This document shows, in pieces, positions 12,114 to 19,992 of a stretch of DNA of 64,000 nt (position 1 is its first letter; each line of letters begins with the position of its first letter). This stretch comes from Mycobacterium aquaticum (GTDB taxonomy: Bacteria; Actinomycetota; Actinomycetes; Mycobacteriales; Mycobacteriaceae), in contig NZ_MVHF01000005.1 in NCBI RefSeq assembly GCF_002086485.1, positions 1 to 64,000 on the forward strand, read 5' to 3'. The notes under the pieces are model-generated. The model saw only the letters and a program-made list of their open reading frames with translations. It had not been told where the DNA came from and ran no database searches. The translations under genes were made by a program, and so were the position numbers.

Positions 12114-12982
12114 TGGCTATCGCAGTCTCGGTTCCCGGCCTGGTCCGCGACAGCGGGCGGTGGCGACTCGCCCTGCCGCAGTCCCGGTCGATGATCGTCA
12201 ACTGGACCGGGTTCTCTTTGGTGATCGTGGTGACGCTGATCGCCGTCGCGGTACCGCTGCTCGCGCCGCACGACCCGCTGACCCCGGTGAGCATGCCGCT
12301 GCAGGCCCCGGGCAAGAACGGATTCCTGCTCGGCACCGACAGTGTGGGCCGCGACATCCTGTCCCGGGTGCTCTACGGCGCTCGGTCCAGCTGGTTCGCC
12401 GCGCTGGCAGTGGTGGCGCTGGGCCTGCTGATCGGCGGGCTGGTCGGCCTGATCGCCGGTGCGACCGGAGGTTGGGTTGACGCCACGCTGATGCGCATCA
12501 CCGACGGCTTTTTGTCCCTGCCCGCACCGGTGCTGGCGATCGCGGTGGTGGCGGCGCTCGGGCCGGGCTTCCTGCACACCCTGATCGCGGTGTCCATCGT
12601 CTGGTGGCCGTTCTACGCCCGGCTGGTGCGCGGCGAGGTGGCCCGGCTGGCCGCCCGGCCGCACGTCGAAGCGGCGAAACTGGCTGGTGTCAGCCCATTC
12701 CGGCTCGCTGTGCGACACCTGCTGCCGGGTGCGGTGCCGAACGCGCTCGTGGCGGCCAGTCTGGACGTCGGCACGTTGATCCTCACCCTGGCGGCGTTGT
12801 CCTTCCTGGGCCTCGGACAGGCCGCGCCTGCACCAGAATTGGGCGCCGACTCAGCCCGCAACCTCAGCTACTTCCTGCAGCAGTGGTGGATCCCGGTGAT
12901 GCCGGGGCTCGGGGTGCTGGTGCTTGCGTTGATTGCCAACGTCGCCGGCGACTGTCTGCGCAATCTGATGAAGAACAACTAG
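12113..12982 (+). CDS. ABC permease, DppC/OppC type
   Basis: 289-aa inner-membrane permease with an N-terminal OppC-like segment, LGTDSVGRDILSRVLYGARSS, several transmembrane helices and the cytoplasmic EAA loop (VEAAKLAGVSPFRLAVRHLLPG) that contacts the ATPase. Its start overlaps the ATPase stop (TGATG). Order here is DppC before DppB, the reverse of the common arrangement. Confidence 0.92.
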   Translation: MAIAVSVPGLVRDSGRWRLALPQSRSMIVNWTGFSLVIVVTLIAVAVPLLAPHDPLTPVSMPLQAPGKNGFLLGTDSVGRDILSRVLYGARSSWFAALAVVALGLLIGGLVGLIAGATGGWVDATLMRITDGFLSLPAPVLAIAVVAALGPGFLHTLIAVSIVWWPFYARLVRGEVARLAARPHVEAAKLAGVSPFRLAVRHLLPGAVPNALVAASLDVGTLILTLAALSFLGLGQAAPAPELGADSARNLSYFLQQWWIPVMPGLGVLVLALIANVAGDCLRNLMKNN

Positions 12983-12995
12983 GAGCCGCCCGCAT

Positions 12996-14000
12996 ATGAA
13001 GACATTCATCGCCTCCCGGCTGGGTGCCATGGTGGCCATCCTCGTCGGGCTGACCGCGGTGCTGTTCGTCCTGCAGAACATCTCGCCGCTGGATCCGGTC
13101 AAGGCTCAGCTGGGCGCCCAGGCCTCGGCTCAAGCCGTTGCCGCGCGGCGGGAAGCGCTGGGGCTCAACGACCCTGTGCTGGTGCAGTTCTGGCATTACC
13201 TGACCGGCGCCGTCAGCGGCGATCTGGGCACGTCCTACCGCACCCGGCACGCCGTGGTGTCCGACCTCGGTTCGTTCTTCCCGGCCACCCTGGAACTCGC
13301 GCTCTATGGGCTGGCCCTCGCGATCGCGCTGGCCGTGCTGCTCGCGTTCAGCACCACCCTGAAGTGGCGCGGGGCCGGGATACTGCGCGCGGTGCTGTAC
13401 ACCGGATCGTCGGCGCCGATGTTCCTGCTGGGCATCCTCGGGCTCATCGTCTTCTATCAGACCCTGGGCTGGGTGCCGGCGAACGGCCGGGTGGGAGTGA
13501 CGAATCCGCCCGAAGGGCCGACCGGGCTGCTCACCGTCGACGGTCTGCTGCACGCCCGGTTCGACGTGGTCGCCGATGCGTTGCACCACCTGATCCTGCC
13601 GGCACTGGTCATCGCGATCGGCCCGGCCGTGGCGATCGGCCGGGTATTGCGCAGCAGCTTGATGGCCGACATCGACAGCGACTACGCCCGCACCGCGCGG
13701 GCCAAAGGCCTGTCCGAGAGCCGGATCATGGCCCGGCACGTGCTGCGCAACTCGGTCGGCGCAGCCTTGTCGATGACGGGACTCCAAGTGGGACTGATGT
13801 TCTCGGGTGTCCTGGTGGTTGAGCAGGTGTTCGGCTGGCCCGGTATCGGCCAGTACATCGCGCAGAGCATCCCGGTCGCGGACTTCCCGGCCATCGCCGG
13901 CGTCACGCTGATGCTGGGCGCCCTCTACGTCGTCATCAACACGGCCGTGGACCTGCTCCAGGCCGCCGCAGATCCCCGCATCGCAGTCACAGGAGGTTAG
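12996..14000 (+). CDS. ABC permease, DppB/OppB type
   Basis: 334 aa. Starts with the usual first helix (FIASRLGAMVAILVGLTAVLF), then a periplasmic region with LGLNDPVLVQFWHYLTGAVSGDLGTSY, and the EAA loop ARTARAKGLSESRIMARHVLRNS, followed by VEQVFGWPGIGQYI. It pairs with the DppC-type permease 13 bp upstream. The next gene begins directly after its stop. Confidence 0.92.
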   Translation: MKTFIASRLGAMVAILVGLTAVLFVLQNISPLDPVKAQLGAQASAQAVAARREALGLNDPVLVQFWHYLTGAVSGDLGTSYRTRHAVVSDLGSFFPATLELALYGLALAIALAVLLAFSTTLKWRGAGILRAVLYTGSSAPMFLLGILGLIVFYQTLGWVPANGRVGVTNPPEGPTGLLTVDGLLHARFDVVADALHHLILPALVIAIGPAVAIGRVLRSSLMADIDSDYARTARAKGLSESRIMARHVLRNSVGAALSMTGLQVGLMFSGVLVVEQVFGWPGIGQYIAQSIPVADFPAIAGVTLMLGALYVVINTAVDLLQAAADPRIAVTGG

Positions 14001-14642
14001 ATGCCGAAACAGCCACTCATCGTGGGCAATCCCGTGCTTGTCGTGGTCGACATGCAGGAATCCGGCGATATGCCGGCCGAGGAGGTGGGCATCGCGCACA
14101 TGCCCGGCTATGCCGACCGGATCGCCAACGCGCGACAGCTGATCGACGCCGCCCGCGCGGCGCGCATCCCGATCGTCTTCTTCCAGGAAGTGCACCGGGC
14201 CAACGGCGTCGACTTCGGCCGCGAACTCGACGGCTTCGAAGGCCCGCACTGTATCGACGGCCGGCCCGGCACCCCGCTGCACCCCGAATTGCTGCCCGAC
14301 CTGGACGGACCCAACCACGAGTTCCACATCGTCAAGCGCCGCTACTCCGGTTTCATCGGAACCGAATTCGAGATCGTGCTGTCCGGCCTGAAGGCCGACA
14401 CCCTGATCCTCATCGGCGGCCTCACCGATGTCTGCGTGCACTACACCTTCGCCGACGCGCACCAGCGCGACTTCTACGTGCGCGTCGTCAGTGACTGCGT
14501 CGGAGGCTCATCGGAGTACCGGCACGACGCAGCGCTCGATGCCATGGAGTACCTGCAGTCCGGTGCGATGCGGACCACCGAGGAGATCCTCACCGCGTTC
14601 GAAGAACTCGCCACCCCCGTCCTCGAAGGAGCCGCCCGATGA
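14001..14642 (+). CDS. Isochorismatase-like cysteine hydrolase
   Basis: 213 aa of the isochorismatase/amidohydrolase superfamily. The Asp-Lys-Cys triad can be placed at D17 (VVVDMQE), K112 (HIVKRRYSGF) and C145 (GGLTDVCVHY). Relatives hydrolyse N-carbamoylsarcosine, ureidoacrylate, biuret and triuret, that is, small carbamoyl or amide compounds. Inside an operon with allantoinase and allantoicase, a ureido or carbamoyl amide substrate is a reasonable inference. Its stop overlaps the next start. Confidence 0.88.
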   Translation: MPKQPLIVGNPVLVVVDMQESGDMPAEEVGIAHMPGYADRIANARQLIDAARAARIPIVFFQEVHRANGVDFGRELDGFEGPHCIDGRPGTPLHPELLPDLDGPNHEFHIVKRRYSGFIGTEFEIVLSGLKADTLILIGGLTDVCVHYTFADAHQRDFYVRVVSDCVGGSSEYRHDAALDAMEYLQSGAMRTTEEILTAFEELATPVLEGAAR

Positions 14643-16246
14643 TGAAGCTACGTACGCTGCCCCGCACGCGAGGAGGAATCAAGGTATTGGCGGTCGGTGC
14701 GATCATGACCGCGACCCTGACCGCTTGCGGCGGATCGAATTCCGGTGGCAGCAGCACTCCCAACGCCGCCCCGACCGACAAGGTGCTGCACCTGTCATTC
14801 CTGCAGGATCCGGGACAACCGCCCGACCCCGACGTCTACTACGCCGGACAGGGTCTGCTACTCACCACGAACACCTACGAGGGCCTCTTGCAATACAAGG
14901 CGGGCACCGACAAGCCCGTGCTGGAGCCGCTGCTGGCGACCGAGTGGACGGCCTCACCGGATAACAGGGTGTTCAGCTTCAAGCTGCGCGAAGGCGTCAA
15001 GTTCCATGACGGCACCCCGTTCACCTCGGCCGCGGTGAAGGCCTCCTTCGACAGGAGGGCGGCGGTGAACCAGGGCCCGGCCTACATGGTCACCGACGTC
15101 GAATCGGTTACCACCCAGGGTGATTACGGTGTAACCGTCACGCTCAAGGCGTCGAACTCGGCGTTTCTGGACTACCTGGCCTGTCCGTACGGACCGCGCA
15201 TGCTCAGCCCGGAGGGGCTGAAGAAGAACGGCGGCAGCGACAACGCGCAGGGCTACCTCACCAACCACGATCTGGGCACCGGCCCCTACACCCTGACTGC
15301 CGCCGAGGTCGGCTCGAAGTACGAACTGACCGCCTTCGGCGACTACTGGGGCGCCAAGCCCTACTTCGAGAAGGTCGATCTTCCGGTCATCACCGACGTG
15401 TCGGCGCAGCAGTTGCAGTTCAACAACGGTCAGATCGCCGCGATCCTCCACGACCTGCCGTCCTCGGCCGTGCAGTCGTACCTGGACAACAAGTCGTTCG
15501 CGAACTACTCACTGCCGACCATGATGTCGAACTACGTGTACGTCAACCCCCGCAAAGGCATGATGACCGACACGAAGAACCGCACCGCGGTGTTGCAGGC
15601 CATCGACGTCGACGAACTGGTCAAGCAGACCTACTTCGGCCGCGGCAAGACTGCCGAGCAGATCTACCCGCCGAACATGATGGCCGCCGAATTCGGCAAG
15701 CAGACCGTGCCGCACGATCCGTCGGCGCTGTCCGGTATCGCCGCAGGACTGCCCGCCGACCAAAAGGCCGTCACCATCGGCTATGACTCCAGCAACCCGG
15801 ACAATCAGTTGATCAGCAACCTGATTCAGACCCAGCTGGCCGCGGCCGGGCTCAACGCCAAGGTGCAGGCCTACCCGACATCGGAAATCTACGGCTGGGT
15901 CGGCAGTGACGGGCAGTCCGCGCCGGAGATCATGACCTACCTCGGGTGGCCGGACGCGCCGTCGCCATACACCTGGGGCCATATCTCGTGGGATGCCAGC
16001 GGCGGTCTGAACTTCTTCGGGTGCTCGGCGCCGGCGGTCACCGCAGCCTTGGCCAAGGGACTGCCCGCGGACACGGCCGCCGACTTCTCCACTGCCGGTA
16101 CGGAAGCGGTCAAGACGGGCTGCTGGCTCAACGTCGCCGACGTCAACGACTTCATGGTCGCCCAGCCGTGGTTGAAGGGCGTCGAACAGGCGCACGTGGT
16201 GACCAACCCGAACTCCCTGCGGCTGGCCGCGCTGTCGGTCGGCTGA
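14639..16246 (+). CDS. ABC transporter substrate-binding lipoprotein (SBP family 5)
   Basis: 535 aa. The signal peptide ends with lipobox LTAC near residue 31. The mature domain has family 5 (oligopeptide/nickel) features such as LLATEWTASPDNRVFSFKLR and FHDGTPFTSAAVKASFDRR. It captures the ligand for the permeases and fused ATPase encoded just upstream. Despite the peptide family name, family 5 proteins bind varied solutes, and the catabolic genes that follow point to a ureide. Two ATG codons (14639, 14642) are possible starts. Confidence 0.92.
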   Translation: MMKLRTLPRTRGGIKVLAVGAIMTATLTACGGSNSGGSSTPNAAPTDKVLHLSFLQDPGQPPDPDVYYAGQGLLLTTNTYEGLLQYKAGTDKPVLEPLLATEWTASPDNRVFSFKLREGVKFHDGTPFTSAAVKASFDRRAAVNQGPAYMVTDVESVTTQGDYGVTVTLKASNSAFLDYLACPYGPRMLSPEGLKKNGGSDNAQGYLTNHDLGTGPYTLTAAEVGSKYELTAFGDYWGAKPYFEKVDLPVITDVSAQQLQFNNGQIAAILHDLPSSAVQSYLDNKSFANYSLPTMMSNYVYVNPRKGMMTDTKNRTAVLQAIDVDELVKQTYFGRGKTAEQIYPPNMMAAEFGKQTVPHDPSALSGIAAGLPADQKAVTIGYDSSNPDNQLISNLIQTQLAAAGLNAKVQAYPTSEIYGWVGSDGQSAPEIMTYLGWPDAPSPYTWGHISWDASGGLNFFGCSAPAVTAALAKGLPADTAADFSTAGTEAVKTGCWLNVADVNDFMVAQPWLKGVEQAHVVTNPNSLRLAALSVG

Positions 16247-17088
16247 TGGCCACGCTCTTACACAAGAGCGGGGTGCGCCGCATCATTCTGCTGACCCTGG
16301 GCTGGGAGGAACTGCCGAAATCGGTGTCGGTGTACGGGGCTCCGCCCGAAGAGCGGATGCGCGAACCCGTCCCCGGCGTGCTGTTGCAGACCGATGGTGG
16401 CTGGGTGCTGCTGGACACCGGGTTCAACACCGCCCTGGTGCGGGATCCGGCGCTCTACCGGCGGTTCTTCCCGACCGTGGAATACCGTCCGGTGCTGCCC
16501 GGACCCGGCGAGCCGATCGAACAGCGGCTCGCCGAGGTCGGTGTGGATTTCGACGCGATCCACACTGTGGCCGTCAGCCACCTGCACCACGATCACGCGG
16601 GTGGGCTGAAGCTGTTCGCCGGCAAGGTGCCGGTGCACGCCCAGCGCCGCGAACTCGAGTACGGGCTGTCGAACCACCCTGAGCCGGAACGCAATGCGAT
16701 CGTGCGGGTGGACTTCGACGACCCGAACATCGACTGGCGCCTGGCCGACGGGGAGGCCGAGGTTGCCCCAGGTGTCACAGCGGTGCCGACCTATGGGCAC
16801 ACGCCGGGCCATCAGAGTTTCGTGGTGGAACTCGACGAATCGGTAAGGGGGATCGCCGGTGCCGAAGGGTATGTGTTCGCCTTCGACGCCGCCGATCTCA
16901 CCGAGAACATCGAGCAGGAACTCCCCATCGGTGGTTTCATCGACGTGGATCCGCAGGACACGGTCGAGCCGATCCGCCGGCTCAAGAAGTTGGCTGCGGA
17001 CAGGGGATTTCAGCTGATACCCGGCCATGATCCACACGTGTGGCCAGAGCTCACGGAGCATTTCCACCGCAGATTCGGTCCGCTGTGA
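16246..17088 (+). CDS. Metallo-beta-lactamase-fold hydrolase, lactonase-like
   Basis: 280 aa with the di-zinc motif H-x-H-x-D-H at residues 112-117 (SHLHHDHAGG), a later H in TYGHTPGH, and a C-terminal PGHDPHVWPEL. The N-terminal strands (GVLLQTDGGWVLLDTGFN) resemble AHL-lactonase/AttM-type enzymes that open lactone rings. I start at ATG 16246 overlapping the upstream stop; the frame is open earlier but only shadows the binding-protein gene. In this operon it may open a lactone or cyclic intermediate; quorum quenching is possible but less supported by context. Confidence 0.85.
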   Translation: MATLLHKSGVRRIILLTLGWEELPKSVSVYGAPPEERMREPVPGVLLQTDGGWVLLDTGFNTALVRDPALYRRFFPTVEYRPVLPGPGEPIEQRLAEVGVDFDAIHTVAVSHLHHDHAGGLKLFAGKVPVHAQRRELEYGLSNHPEPERNAIVRVDFDDPNIDWRLADGEAEVAPGVTAVPTYGHTPGHQSFVVELDESVRGIAGAEGYVFAFDAADLTENIEQELPIGGFIDVDPQDTVEPIRRLKKLAADRGFQLIPGHDPHVWPELTEHFHRRFGPL

Positions 17089-18455
17089 TCCAGTACGTGC
17101 TGCGTGCCGACCGGGTGCTCGTCGATGGGCACCTGGTCCCGGCATCAGTGGGCATCAGCGGTGGGCACATCGCCTTCCTGGGTGACCTGGATGCAGACTG
17201 CCCGGCGGTCCACGATGTCCGGCTGCCCGGCCCGGTCGCCCTGCTGCCCGCGTTCGTCGACACCCATGTCCACGTCAACGATCCCGGCACCGACTGGGAA
17301 GGTTTCGCCACGGCCACCACGGCAGCCGCGGCGGGAGGTATCGCCACAATCGTCGACATGCCGCTGGACTCCGATCCGGTGACCACGAGCGCCGCTGCCT
17401 TGCGTGTGAAAGAGGCAGCGGCTGAAGGTAACTGCGCTGTCAGCGTCGGGTTCTGGGGTGGCGTCGTCCCAGACAACCTGGACCAGCTCGCCGCGCTGGC
17501 ACAGGCCGGGGTGCGTGGCTTCAAGTGCTTCCTCGCCGATTCGGGCAATCCGAACTTCCCGCACCTGACTCCCGAGCAGTTCCGTGCCGCCATGGTCCGC
17601 ATCGCCGAACTGGGTTCGCTGCTGCTGGTGCACGCGGAGAGCCCCGCGGTGCTCGACGCCAGCCCACGTCCGGTGGGGGGCGGCTACCGGTCGTTTCTGG
17701 CGTCACGCCCCGACGCCGCTGAGGAGGACGCCGTGGGCCTGGTCGTCGACACCGCACGGGAGACCGGCACTCGCGTGCACATCGTCCACGTGTCCAGTGG
17801 CCGGGTGCTGCCCCTGCTGGCCGCGGCGAAAGCCGACGGCGTCGCCGTCACGGCCGAAACCTGTCCGCACTACCTGACTTTCGGCGCTGAGGAGGTACCC
17901 GACGGCGGCACCGAGTTCGCCGCGTGCCCACCGATCCGGGACGGTGTGAACCGAGAACTGCTGTGGGCGGCGCTCGCCGACGGGACCCTGGATCTCGTGG
18001 TGTCCGATCATTCGCCGTGTGACCCGCAGTACAAGGCCTCGGGTGACTTCGGGAGCGCTTTCGGCGGGGTCAGCTCGCTGCAGCTTGGGCCCCGCGCCGT
18101 GTGGACCCAGGCTGTGGCGCGAGGTTTCGGCATTGCCGAGTTGAGCCGGTGGATGTCGGAACGCCCCGCCGCGCTGGCCGGCTACCCGGACCGGGGTCGG
18201 ATTGCGGTGGGGCTGCGGGCCGATCTGTGCGCCTTCGATCCCGACGCGGAGGACACCGTCCGTGCTAGCGAACTGCGCCACCGGCACCCGGTGAGCCCGT
18301 ACGACGGTGTCCGTCTGCGCGGTTCGGTGTTGCAGACCTGGGTGGGCGGGGTGCCGGCCGGGCTGGGCCAGTCCACCAGCAAGGCTGGGATCTACGCGCC
18401 CGGGCCGGACAACCCGCGCAGCCACTGGCCACTTTCGAAAGCCATCGGATTGTGA
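17085..18455 (+). CDS. allB: Allantoinase
   Basis: 456-aa cyclic amidohydrolase. Metal ligands fit: H61 and H63 in THVHVND, the carboxylated Lys K147 in GFKCFL, His in VHAES and HIVHVSSG, and Asp in SDHSPCDPQYK. ETCPHYL and FGGVSSLQLG favour allantoinase over dihydroorotase or hydantoinase. It hydrolyses allantoin to allantoate. GTG 17085 overlaps the preceding stop. It is directly followed by allantoicase, the next enzyme of the pathway. Confidence 0.88.
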   Translation: MIQYVLRADRVLVDGHLVPASVGISGGHIAFLGDLDADCPAVHDVRLPGPVALLPAFVDTHVHVNDPGTDWEGFATATTAAAAGGIATIVDMPLDSDPVTTSAAALRVKEAAAEGNCAVSVGFWGGVVPDNLDQLAALAQAGVRGFKCFLADSGNPNFPHLTPEQFRAAMVRIAELGSLLLVHAESPAVLDASPRPVGGGYRSFLASRPDAAEEDAVGLVVDTARETGTRVHIVHVSSGRVLPLLAAAKADGVAVTAETCPHYLTFGAEEVPDGGTEFAACPPIRDGVNRELLWAALADGTLDLVVSDHSPCDPQYKASGDFGSAFGGVSSLQLGPRAVWTQAVARGFGIAELSRWMSERPAALAGYPDRGRIAVGLRADLCAFDPDAEDTVRASELRHRHPVSPYDGVRLRGSVLQTWVGGVPAGLGQSTSKAGIYAPGPDNPRSHWPLSKAIGL

Positions 18456-19465
18456 CCGACGTCGATCTCGCCTCCCGGACCGTCGGCGGCAGCGTCGTGG
18501 CCGCCAGTGACGAATCCTTCGGGTTCAAGGAGCGGCTCGTCGATCCGACCGAACCCGCCTTCGTTCCCGGAATATATGACCTGCGTGGCGAAGTGGTGGA
18601 CGGTTGGGAGACCAAGCGGCACGCCGGAACCGGCGGTGACTGGGCGATCATCCGGCTCGGCGCGCCCGGCCGGCTGCACGCCGTCGATGTGGATACCCGG
18701 TTCTTCTCAGGTAACCACCCGACCGCCGCCGCCGTGTACGCCTGCGCATTGGAGCGCACCGCGGATCCGACAGCACCTACGGTGGCCTGGACATCGATCG
18801 TGGAAATGACGGTTCTCAAAGGGGATTCACACAATCTGTTGGCCGTGACGGACCGGCGTCGGTGGACGCATCTGCGGCTGCGCTTGCAGTCCGACGGCGG
18901 GGTCGCGCGGTTGCGGGCCTACGGCGAGGTCATCCCGGACCCGGCGCTGTGGGCTGGTGTCACCGTCGAGGTGTCCGGCGTGGAACAGGGCGGACGCGTC
19001 GAATGGTGCAGCGACAATTTCTATTCCAGCGCCACCTCGCTCATCGCCCCGAATCGGCCGCACAACATGGGTGAGGGCTGGGAGACCCGCAGGCGCCGCG
19101 ATATCGGACCCGACACCCACGACGCGGTGATCATCTCGTTCGCGGTGCCCGCCGACCTGCGGCAGGTCGAGATCGACACCTCGTACTTCGTGTTCAACGC
19201 CAGCCTCGAGGTGTCGGTGCTGGGCAGCAGCTGTCGGCCCGATCGCGAACATGGCTGGGGGACGGTCGCGTTCGATATCCCAGTGTTGGCGCGTACCTCG
19301 CTGATTCCCGATGCGCGCCAACGCTTCCCGATCGATGTTGCCGGCGTGACAGCGCTGCGCGTACAGGCCTACCCGGACGGGGGGATCGCCAGGGTGCGGG
19401 CATTCGGGGTGCCCACGGCGGACGGACTACGCACGCTGCAGCGCCGGTGGAAGGAATGCTCGTGA
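18452..19465 (+). CDS. alc: Allantoicase
   Basis: 337 aa made of two homologous jelly-roll halves, each with a GWETKR/GWETRR motif (about residues 50 and 209) followed by an H/D-rich turn and a strand with (D/E)DT. This two-repeat design is the allantoicase family, which splits allantoate into ureidoglycolate and urea. Starts at GTG within the allantoinase stop. No ureidoglycolate lyase or urease is encoded in the window. Confidence 0.88.
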   Translation: MTDVDLASRTVGGSVVAASDESFGFKERLVDPTEPAFVPGIYDLRGEVVDGWETKRHAGTGGDWAIIRLGAPGRLHAVDVDTRFFSGNHPTAAAVYACALERTADPTAPTVAWTSIVEMTVLKGDSHNLLAVTDRRRWTHLRLRLQSDGGVARLRAYGEVIPDPALWAGVTVEVSGVEQGGRVEWCSDNFYSSATSLIAPNRPHNMGEGWETRRRRDIGPDTHDAVIISFAVPADLRQVEIDTSYFVFNASLEVSVLGSSCRPDREHGWGTVAFDIPVLARTSLIPDARQRFPIDVAGVTALRVQAYPDGGIARVRAFGVPTADGLRTLQRRWKECS

Positions 19466-19992
19466 CGGTGTCCATGGCCGACTGCACCGGGCTGTGGCGC
19501 CGCACCCTGTTGATCGGGGCGGACGGCACCCACGACGAGAACCCGGGCGTCCTGTGGCTGCAGGGTCCGACCGCTTATGTCGACTCGCGCGGCTTCGCAG
19601 GCACCCTGGCGCAGAACGGCAACATCTTCGAATGGCACCGCGCGGTCGACCTACAACCCCCGGGCCCGTTCCCGGATGCGGGTGAGATGCGCTGGGAAGG
19701 CGACGTTCTCATCGAGACCGGCGTGCACGAGGACTACGTCGAGCACTGGGTGCGCGACGCCGGGGAGGTCGTCCCCACAGGTGCACTGCATCTGTCCGGT
19801 CCGGGCGGCACCCCGGCACTGCTGGTCCGGGTGGGTGCGCTGTTCGGCTGGGCCGACTGCGAGCAGGTGCTGATCGGCACCGTCGGCGCCGCCGACTACC
19901 GATCGCTCGGAATCATGAACTCCGGCAACAAGATCCAGGCCAACGGCGTGCACTGGACGGTGGATCGAACGGAAGGGAAGGTGGATTCATGA
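19462..19992 (+). CDS. Unrecognised 176-aa protein in the ureide operon
   Basis: 176 aa from GTG 19462 (AAGGA six bases upstream; it overlaps the allantoicase stop); ATG 19456 is an alternative. The sequence is strand-rich with many W, G and D: GLWRRTLL, VLWLQGPTAYVDSRG, IFEWHR, MRWEGDVLIETG, YVEHWVRD, and a last segment ANGVHWTVDR. This pattern suggests a small beta-barrel (lipocalin-like) fold. No signal peptide. It lacks the NYHRNVWHHPL signature of AllA ureidoglycolate lyase. Function unknown; likely an accessory or ligand-handling step of the operon. Confidence 0.75.
   Translation: MTVSMADCTGLWRRTLLIGADGTHDENPGVLWLQGPTAYVDSRGFAGTLAQNGNIFEWHRAVDLQPPGPFPDAGEMRWEGDVLIETGVHEDYVEHWVRDAGEVVPTGALHLSGPGGTPALLVRVGALFGWADCEQVLIGTVGAADYRSLGIMNSGNKIQANGVHWTVDRTEGKVDS

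Noticed and set aside
12864..14462. Long open minus-strand frame opposite the permease and cysteine hydrolase genes (about 530 codons)
   Set aside because: It is a GC-driven shadow of three well-supported coupled genes on the plus strand and shows no recognisable domain.
19462..19992. Assignment of the 176-aa protein as ureidoglycolate lyase AllA
   Set aside because: Length is similar, but the conserved His-rich NYHRNVWHHPL-type segment of AllA is absent.
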